From NCBI RefSeq assembly GCF_008639165.1, contig NZ_CP029197.1, forward strand, positions 2,790,001 through 2,854,000: 64,000 bases of DNA, written 5' to 3'. This DNA comes from Streptomyces venezuelae ATCC 10712 (GTDB taxonomy: Bacteria > Actinomycetota > Actinomycetes > Streptomycetales > Streptomycetaceae). A program made the translations under genes and the position numbers. A model generated the notes under the pieces. That model saw nothing but the letters and a program-made list of their open reading frames with translations. It did not search any database and had not been told where the DNA came from. Positions 58,816-64,000 of the stretch are shown here, one piece after another (positions within the stretch are counted from its first letter, which is position 1; every line of letters begins with the position of its first letter).

Positions 58816-59484
58816 CTACGCCCGCAGATACGTGAGAACGGCGAGGACCCGCCGGTGGGTGTCCTCGGCCGGCGGCAGGTCCAGCTTCGCCAGGATGTTC
58901 CCGATGTGCTTCCCCACCGCCGCCTCCGTGACCACGAGCCGCCGGGCGATGGACCCGTTCGAACGGCCCTCCGCGACCAGGCCCAGCACCTCGCGCTCGC
59001 GCGGGGTCAGCGCCTCCAGCGGATCACGGTGCCGCCGCAGCAGCTGCCGTACGACCTCGGGGTCGACGACCGTCCCGCCGTCCGCGACCCGGGCGAGCGC
59101 GTCCGCGAACTCCTCCACCTGCCCGACCCGGTCCTTCAGCAGATAGCCGACGCCCGTGCCGTCCCCCGCGTCGAGCAGATCGGCGGCGTAGCTGCGCTGC
59201 ACGTACTGGCTGAGGACGAGGACCGGCAGCGCGGGCCGCTCGGCGCGGAGCGCGACCGCGGCGCGCAGCCCCTCGTCCTGGAAACCGGGCGGCATCCGGA
59301 CGTCCGTCACCACGATGTCCGGCTCGTGCGCCGCGACCGCGTCCCGCAGCGCGTCGGCGTCCCCGACCGCGGCCACGACCTCGTGGCCGAAACGGGCCAG
59401 CAGCCCGATCAGCCCCTCCCTGAGGAGGACGCTGTCCTCGGCGAGGACGACTCGGAGCGCTCGCGTGCGCTCAGTGCGGGGCAT
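58816..59484 (-). CDS. NarL/LuxR-type response regulator
   Basis: A 222-aa regulator: receiver ALRVVLAEDSVLLREGLIGL with Asp in DIVVTDVRMPPGFQDEGLRA and Lys in GVGYLLKDRVGQVEEFADAL, then a LuxR HTH LTPREREVLGLVAEGRSNGS and IARRLVVTEAAVGKHIGNIL. It is paired with the kinase at 59409-60719, overlapping it by 76 nt. The target is unknown. Confidence 0.93.
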   Translation of the reverse strand: MPRTERTRALRVVLAEDSVLLREGLIGLLARFGHEVVAAVGDADALRDAVAAHEPDIVVTDVRMPPGFQDEGLRAAVALRAERPALPVLVLSQYVQRSYAADLLDAGDGTGVGYLLKDRVGQVEEFADALARVADGGTVVDPEVVRQLLRRHRDPLEALTPREREVLGLVAEGRSNGSIARRLVVTEAAVGKHIGNILAKLDLPPAEDTHRRVLAVLTYLRA

Positions 59485-60719
59485 GGGATCTCCACTCGGA
59501 GGAGGGTCGGCCCGCCCGGCGGGCTCATGATCGTCAGTGTGCCATCGAGGACGGCGATCCGGTCGGCGAGCCCGGTCAGCCCGCTCCCCCCGGCCGGGTC
59601 GGCGGCGCCGCGCCCGTCGTCCTCGACCTCGATCCGCAGCACCCCGTCCGTGTGCCGGGCGGTGAGGGCGGCCCGGCTCGCCCCGCTGTGCTTGCCGATG
59701 TTGGCCAGCGCCTCGCAGCCGGCGAAGTACCCGGCGCTCTCCACGGACTCGGGCAGCCGGGGCAGCTCGACGTCCGTGGTCACCGGCACGGCGGACCGGT
59801 CGGCGGCGTCGGTCAGGGCCGGGCCGAGCCCGTAGTCGGCGAGGACCTGCGGATGGATGCCGTGGATGAGCTCCCGCAGCTCGGTCAGGACCTGCCCCGC
59901 CTCGGCGTGCGCCTTCGCCAGCTGCTCGGCGAGCGGGCCGCCCGGCGGGGCGTCGAGCCGGGCGAGCCCCAGGGTCATCGTGAGCGCCACCAGACGCTGC
60001 TGGGCCCCGTCGTGCAGATCCCGCTCGATCCGGCGCCGCTCCGCCTCGAAGGCGTCGACGAGCCGCGCCCGGGAGGCGATGACCTCGCCGATCGCGCCCC
60101 GCGCCTCCGTCTCGCGCGGGGTGAGCAGCGCGCGGGCGAGCGCGGCCCGGGCGCCGGCCACGGCGGCCAGCGGATAGGCGAGGGCGACGAGCAGGACGGC
60201 GCCGAGGAGCGCGGCGGCGAAGGCCTCCGGGTAGGAGGTCACCAGGTACGCCTTGACGACCTTCGTCTCGTGGCCGTCCAGCGCGAGCCGGACGGGCGCG
60301 CTGAGCAGGGCGGCCGGCAGGCCGACGCCGGCGGCGACCGCGAGGAGGTCCAGCGGCCCGAGGACGGTCGCGAGGAGCAGGGCGTACGCGAACTCCCGCC
60401 AGGTCGCCGGCTCCCCCACCCGCAGCCGGAACCAGGCGGCGAGGCCGGGGGCGGCGGGGACGCGGTGCGGGTCGGGGGCCGGGTCGAGGTCGACGAGCCG
60501 GAGCCGGCGGCGCTCGACGCCGCCGAGGGCGAGTCCGGAGAGCAGCAGCAGCGGCAGCCCGACGAGCAGCAGGGAGAACACCCCGAGCACCAGGAACACG
60601 GCGGCGGCGCAGACCCCGACGATGCCGCCGCCGAGCAGGTAGCCGGCGGAACGCCAGGGCCAGGAGGTGCGGGGGAAGCGGGGCCGGGCGAGGGCCTGCC
60701 AGGGGGTACGGGCGTCCAT
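59409..60719 (-). CDS. NarL-type sensor histidine kinase (HisKA_3)
   Basis: A 436-aa membrane kinase: four or more N-terminal helices (GGIVGVCAAAVFLVLGVFSL; LPLLLLSGLALGGV; FAYALLLATVLGPLDLLAVA; AALLGAVLLVALAYPLAAVA), H-box ERRRIERDLHDGAQQRLVAL, N-box SAGYFAGCEALANIGKHSGA and G-box DDGRGAADPAGGSGLTGLAD. It looks like a Streptomyces sensor with a putative sensor domain of DUF type. The last 76 nt are also read as the start of the response regulator in another frame. Confidence 0.92.
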   Translation of the reverse strand: MDARTPWQALARPRFPRTSWPWRSAGYLLGGGIVGVCAAAVFLVLGVFSLLLVGLPLLLLSGLALGGVERRRLRLVDLDPAPDPHRVPAAPGLAAWFRLRVGEPATWREFAYALLLATVLGPLDLLAVAAGVGLPAALLSAPVRLALDGHETKVVKAYLVTSYPEAFAAALLGAVLLVALAYPLAAVAGARAALARALLTPRETEARGAIGEVIASRARLVDAFEAERRRIERDLHDGAQQRLVALTMTLGLARLDAPPGGPLAEQLAKAHAEAGQVLTELRELIHGIHPQVLADYGLGPALTDAADRSAVPVTTDVELPRLPESVESAGYFAGCEALANIGKHSGASRAALTARHTDGVLRIEVEDDGRGAADPAGGSGLTGLADRIAVLDGTLTIMSPPGGPTLLRVEIPCPALSARERSESSSPRTASSSGRG

Positions 60720-60790
60720 GCGGCCCACGCTAGGCGCCGCCCACTCCCGGAACCATGCCCCTGGCGGGCGTCCCCTCGGTAGGCCTGGCC

Positions 60791-62458
60791 CTACCGGTAG
60801 GACGGGGACCGGTGGTGGTGGCTGTAGGTGGCCAGGAGGGTGGTGATCGCCGTCGGGGTCAGCGGTTCGTACGCCGTGTCCGGGCCCGGCCGCCACCACG
60901 TCGGGTCCGGGGACCGGAAGCCCGCCGCACGCAGTACCGCCCGGGCGATCTTGTTCGTCGCCGTGAGCGGCAGTTCCTCCATCACCCGGACGAACCGCGG
61001 CGGCATCTTCGTGCTCAGGTCCCCCTGCGCCGCCAGGAACGCCCCGAACTCCGCCGCGTCGAAGACCTCCCCCGGCCGCAGCGCGATCGCCGCCATCACC
61101 TGGTCCCCCGCCACCGGGTCCGGTATCGCGTAGACCGCGACGCCCGCGGCCCGGTCCCAGCGGGCCAGGATGTGTTCGATCATGGCCGCCGCCAAGTTCT
61201 CGCTGTCGACCCGCAGCCGGTCGTCCGTACGGCCCGCGAAGTAGAGGAAGCCGTCCGCGTCCCGGTAGAAGAGGTCGCCGGTCCAGTACCAGCCGGAGCG
61301 CAGCCGGGCCGCCTCCGCCTCGGGGTTGCGCCAGTACCCCTCGAAGGTGCTGCGTCCCCGGTTGACGAGTTCTCCGACCGCCTCCGAGGCGTTGAGGAGC
61401 ACGCCCGTGGGGGAGAAACGGGCCGGCTCGCACTCCCGTCCCGTCTCCGCGTCCATCACCACCAGGTCGTCCCCCGGCGCCGCCCGGCCGACCGCGCCCG
61501 TCGGCGTGTCCGGGGTCCGCTGGATCGACGCGCCTCCCTCCGATGAGCCGTACCCCTCCACGAGCGGCACCCCGAAGCGCTCGCGGAAGCGGGCCGCGTC
61601 CACCGCCCCCGCCTCCGTGCCGAAGCCGAGGCGGAGCCGGTGCGCGCGGTCCTCGGGGGTGGGCGGGGTCGCCAGGAGGTACTGCACCGCGCGGCCCACA
61701 TAGGTGAAGTAGGTGGCGTCGAAGCGGCGTACGTCCGCCAGGAAGCGGGACGCCGAGAAGCGGGCCCGCAGCGCCACCCCCGCCCCGGCGGCGAGCGCCG
61801 GCGCCCAGTCCGCGATCACCGCGTTCCCGTGGAACATCGGCATGCAGATGTAGTGGACGTCGTCGGGGCCGACGGAGAAGTGGGTGGTGAGGGAGGAGCC
61901 GGCCGCCGCCAGCCGGCCCTGGCTGCAGAGCGCGGCCTTCGGCGCGCCGGTGGAACCGGAGGTGAAGGACAGCAGGAAGCGGCTTTCGGGGCGCACCGGG
62001 CCCAGCTGCGCGTCGCCCGGGCGGGCGTTCCCGTAGGGGGCGAGGAGTTCCTCGTACGCCTCGGTGTCCGTGACGAGGAGGCGCACCCCCGGCAGCGGCA
62101 GGCCGTCGAGGAGCGGCAGGTGGGCGCGCTGGGTGACCAGGACCCGGCACGCGGTGTGCCGGATGTCCCGGGCGAGTTCGGCGCCGCGCCGGGTGGGGTT
62201 GATCCCGGCGACGGCGGCCCCCGCGAGGGCCGCCGCCCCGAGCCAGAGCGGGTACTCCGGCGTGTTGTCGAGCAGGATGCCGAGGTGCGGCTCGCCCCCC
62301 GGCACAGGTGGCATCAGGTCCACGAGCAGTGCGGCCCGCGCGGCGGCGCCGGCGGCGACCTGGTGGTGGGTGAGGGCGTGGTGCTCGTCCCTCAGCCCGA
62401 TCCGGTGGTCGCCCCATTGGCGCCGTACGAGTTCCGCGACGGTGTCCGCACCCCTCAT
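60791..62458 (-). CDS. AMP-dependent acyl-CoA synthetase (ANL superfamily)
   Basis: A 555-aa adenylating enzyme: P-loop LLSFTSGSTGAPKAALCSQG, A5 LVEGYGSSEGGASIQRTPD, A7 GWYWTGDLFYRDADGF, A8 GRTDDRLRVDSENLAAAMIE and the catalytic Lys near the end in LPLTATNKIARAVLRAAG. It activates a carboxylic acid to acyl-CoA; the FACS-like TSGSTG and substrate pocket HYICMPMFHGNAVIADWAPA suggest a medium/long-chain acid. A TetR-type palindrome sits 15 bp upstream of its ATG. Confidence 0.9.
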   Translation of the reverse strand: MRGADTVAELVRRQWGDHRIGLRDEHHALTHHQVAAGAAARAALLVDLMPPVPGGEPHLGILLDNTPEYPLWLGAAALAGAAVAGINPTRRGAELARDIRHTACRVLVTQRAHLPLLDGLPLPGVRLLVTDTEAYEELLAPYGNARPGDAQLGPVRPESRFLLSFTSGSTGAPKAALCSQGRLAAAGSSLTTHFSVGPDDVHYICMPMFHGNAVIADWAPALAAGAGVALRARFSASRFLADVRRFDATYFTYVGRAVQYLLATPPTPEDRAHRLRLGFGTEAGAVDAARFRERFGVPLVEGYGSSEGGASIQRTPDTPTGAVGRAAPGDDLVVMDAETGRECEPARFSPTGVLLNASEAVGELVNRGRSTFEGYWRNPEAEAARLRSGWYWTGDLFYRDADGFLYFAGRTDDRLRVDSENLAAAMIEHILARWDRAAGVAVYAIPDPVAGDQVMAAIALRPGEVFDAAEFGAFLAAQGDLSTKMPPRFVRVMEELPLTATNKIARAVLRAAGFRSPDPTWWRPGPDTAYEPLTPTAITTLLATYSHHHRSPSYR

Positions 62459-62472
62459 GGCCCGGACTGTAA

Positions 62473-62487
62473 CTGACGGATCGTCAG
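62473..62487. promoter_or_regulatory. TetR-type operator upstream of acyl-CoA synthetase
   Basis: CTGACGGATCGTCAG: 6-bp arms CTGACG/CGTCAG around GAT, 15 bp upstream of the synthetase ATG. It resembles TetR-family sites near fatty-acid genes; the cognate regulator is not in the window. Confidence 0.55.
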
Positions 62488-62511
62488 AACTGAACGCTCA
62501 CGAGCGAGCGG

Positions 62512-63105
62512 TCAGAACTTGACGTCCGAGCAGGCGTAGAAGGCGTTCGCGGTGTCCGCGATCGTCCACACCGCCAGGATCAGATGACGGCCCGTCTTGC
62601 CCGCCGGGATCGTCCCCGAGTGCGAGAGCGTCGCCGGCGGCTGCTGGTTGTTGTAGGGGACGGTCAGGAACGGCTGGGGGTCGAGCGCGGCCCGGGTCAG
62701 CTTCTGACTCGGGTTCCAGCCGTTCTTGGTGATGTAGTACTTGAAGTCGGTGGTGCGGTGCCGGGCCGTGAACTGCCAGCGGAAGCTGTAGCTCTGGCCC
62801 GCCGTGAGCTGCGTCGCGGGCCACGCACCGCCCCGGGGGTCGTCCAGCTGGGCGAACTGCGTGAGCCCGGCGGAACAGATCTTGCCGTCGGCGGGGCCGG
62901 CGGCGGGGAAGCCCTTGGGCCCCTCGACCGACTGGGGCTCCCACTGTATGGAGCCGCAGTTGGTCACGGTGCCGTTGGCGCAGAGCTTCTGGCGGCTGAT
63001 CGGCGAGTCGGTGTAGCCGTGACTGCCGGCACTACCGGTGGCGAGGAGGGTGGCGCCGGCGACGCCGAGCGCCACCACCGCCGACCCGACTGACTTTTTG
63101 CGCAT
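62512..63105 (-). CDS. chb: AA10 lytic polysaccharide monooxygenase / chitin-binding protein
   Basis: A 197-aa exported copper enzyme that oxidatively cuts crystalline chitin. The signal peptide ends ...LLATGSAGS and the mature protein should start at His in HGYTDSPISRQKLCANGTVT (copper brace His-1). The second copper His is in FRWQFTARHRTTDFKYYITK. GSIQWEPQSVEGPKGFPAAG and LAVWTIADTANAFYACSDVK are family features; Cys pairs stabilise it. GGAG precedes the ATG. A dre site is 76 bp upstream, so it is probably coregulated with the chitinase and hexosaminidase. Confidence 0.95.
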   Translation of the reverse strand: MRKKSVGSAVVALGVAGATLLATGSAGSHGYTDSPISRQKLCANGTVTNCGSIQWEPQSVEGPKGFPAAGPADGKICSAGLTQFAQLDDPRGGAWPATQLTAGQSYSFRWQFTARHRTTDFKYYITKNGWNPSQKLTRAALDPQPFLTVPYNNQQPPATLSHSGTIPAGKTGRHLILAVWTIADTANAFYACSDVKF

Positions 63106-63164
63106 GCTGTCGCTCCAGGAGAACGTGGGGGAGTTCCGTTGGGCCGTGCGCGCACGCGTGCGGT

Positions 63165-63177
63165 GGTACGACGTACC
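63165..63177. promoter_or_regulatory. Small palindrome GGTACGACGTACC in the LPMO leader
   Basis: 6-bp arms GGTACG/CGTACC around one A, between the LPMO start and the DasR-type site. It may be an operator for a second regulator or part of the core promoter. Confidence 0.35.
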
Positions 63178-63181
63178 GATT

Positions 63182-63196
63182 TTGGTCTGGACCAAG
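63182..63196. promoter_or_regulatory. DasR-responsive element upstream of the LPMO gene
   Basis: TTGGTCTGGACCAAG contains TGGTCTGGACCA, one mismatch from the dre core TGGTCTAGACCA. It is 76 bp upstream of the LPMO ATG. Confidence 0.82.
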
Positions 63197-63234
63197 TACC
63201 AAGGTATGGACGGAAGTTGAACCTGTCCATCCCT

Positions 63235-64000
63235 TCACGCCCCCTCTACAGGACCCGTCCGACCCGTGTAGAACGCCACCGTCAGGTCCTTGACCAGCGC
63301 CTTGCGCTCATAGTCGTCCAGCTCCACCAGACCACGACTGGTCAGCCGGTGGACCACGTCGTCCACCGCGTCCACCACCGACGTCAGGACGCTGTCCCGG
63401 TGCTTCGCGTCGATCGCCGCGATCCGGCGCCGCGTCATCGCCGCCGCCACCTCCGGCGCGTACTCGATCCTCGTCGGCTGCGCCGAGAACACGTCCACGC
63501 CCACCGGGGCGCACTCCGCCGACAGCATCCGCGTCAGCGCCTCCCCCACCGCCTCCGCGTCCCGGAGCGTCGGGGCGTCCTCGTGGAACGCGTCCGCCGG
63601 AAGCTGCGACAGCACCCGGGCCATCGCCGCCTCCACCTGCTCCCGCAGATACTCCTCGTGCCCGTCGACCCCGAGCGCCGCGCGGACCGTGTCCCGCACC
63701 CGCCACACCACCAGCACGACCACGTCGAGCGCGGTGCCCTTCGCGTCCACCGCCGACAGCGGCTCGCTGCGCCAGTGCCGGAGCCGCACGTCCACCCGGC
63801 GGCGGAGCAGCAGCGGGCTCACCCACACCAGACCGGTACGGCGGACCGTGCCCCGGTAGTCGCCGAACAGCGTCAGCACCCAGGCGTAACCGACCCGGCC
63901 GCGACCGAGACCGCCCACGGCGAACAGGGTGAGCAGCACCCCCAGGGCGAGGAGCGCCCACTGGCCGAGATGAATGCCGTGGTACGGGCGCTCCGGCAGC
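63235..64000 (-). CDS. SPFH/band-7 domain protein, 5' end outside window
   Basis: 255 codons are visible and the frame stays open to the window edge, so the gene starts beyond 64000. A hydrophobic segment (WALLALGVLLTLFAVGGLGR) leads into the SPFH domain: YAWVLTLFGDYRGTVRRTGL, VDAKGTALDVVVLVVWRVRD, EYLREQVEAAMARVLSQLPA, GVDVFSAQPTRIEYAPEVAA and AAMTRRRIAAIDAKHRD. This resembles slipin/stomatin membrane-scaffold proteins. Function is unknown; the missing N terminus prevents a finer call. Confidence 0.82.
   Translation of the reverse strand, partial: LPERPYHGIHLGQWALLALGVLLTLFAVGGLGRGRVGYAWVLTLFGDYRGTVRRTGLVWVSPLLLRRRVDVRLRHWRSEPLSAVDAKGTALDVVVLVVWRVRDTVRAALGVDGHEEYLREQVEAAMARVLSQLPADAFHEDAPTLRDAEAVGEALTRMLSAECAPVGVDVFSAQPTRIEYAPEVAAAMTRRRIAAIDAKHRDSVLTSVVDAVDDVVHRLTSRGLVELDDYERKALVKDLTVAFYTGRTGPVEGA

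Noticed and set aside
63121..63234. Small ORF between LPMO and SPFH genes
   Set aside because: Short, no ribosome binding site, occupies the DasR site and palindrome.

Overview
The window is high-GC actinobacterial DNA, almost certainly a Streptomyces chromosome core region. The evidence is the codon bias, frequent GTG starts, GTGA/ATGA stop-start overlaps, an adpA gene with a single TTA codon, DmdR-type iron boxes, DasR-type and CebR-type operators, and a gene order that resembles the S. coelicolor acc-acdH-des-hexosaminidase-glmS-adpA-ornA-chb neighbourhood (the last point is from memory of that genome).

Layout. 1-2.7 kb: tail of an acyl-CoA dehydrogenase, an acyl-CoA thioesterase, a CDF metal transporter and a conserved phosphatase-like gene. 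2.8-9.2 kb: a TetR regulator divergent from an acyl-CoA carboxylase beta/alpha pair, HMG-CoA lyase and acyl-CoA dehydrogenase, which fit leucine/isovalerate breakdown. 9.2-15.3 kb: the desferrioxamine locus (siderophore-interacting protein plus desABCD) with two iron boxes; the usual receptor gene desE is not present. 15.4-19.4 kb: a secreted hexosaminidase with a DasR site, a small unknown gene and glmS. 19.6-24.3 kb: acetate-type transporter, universal stress protein, small membrane protein, adpA, ornA and tRNA-His. 24.3-30.4 kb: a CebR-boxed GH74 enzyme divergent from an ATPase-less sugar ABC transporter. 30.5-35.7 kb: an aspartate 4-decarboxylase module with two AspT-type antiporters, preceded by a short leader ORF. 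35.8-44.1 kb: cellulose-binding GH18 enzyme, two-component system, and several small or hypothetical genes. 44.3-49.6 kb: a PAP2 protein, then a tightly coupled trio (PD-(D/E)XK nuclease with four candidate Fe-S cysteines, an unknown 535-aa protein, and an SF1 helicase-like ATPase). 49.9-58.8 kb: two identical tRNA-Lys(CTT) genes bracket an M6-type protease, a PAS-GGDEF-EAL protein (cdgA-like), a chitinase with paired DasR sites, a luciferase-like oxidoreductase and an IclR regulator. 58.8-64 kb: NarL-type two-component pair, acyl-CoA synthetase, a chitin-active LPMO with a DasR site, and a truncated SPFH-domain gene.

Themes. Chitin/GlcNAc use recurs: hexosaminidase, chitinase and LPMO each carry a DasR-like site, and glmS lies beside the hexosaminidase. 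Development links come from AdpA (bldA-dependent by its TTA), OrnA and the GGDEF-EAL protein with a BldD-like site upstream. The best candidate for an undescribed system is the 45.0-49.2 kb nuclease/unknown/helicase operon, which looks like a split Dna2/AddB-type machine. Second is the aspartate-alanine proton-motive module with its leader peptide and paired antiporters. No integrase, transposase, CRISPR array or rRNA gene was seen.
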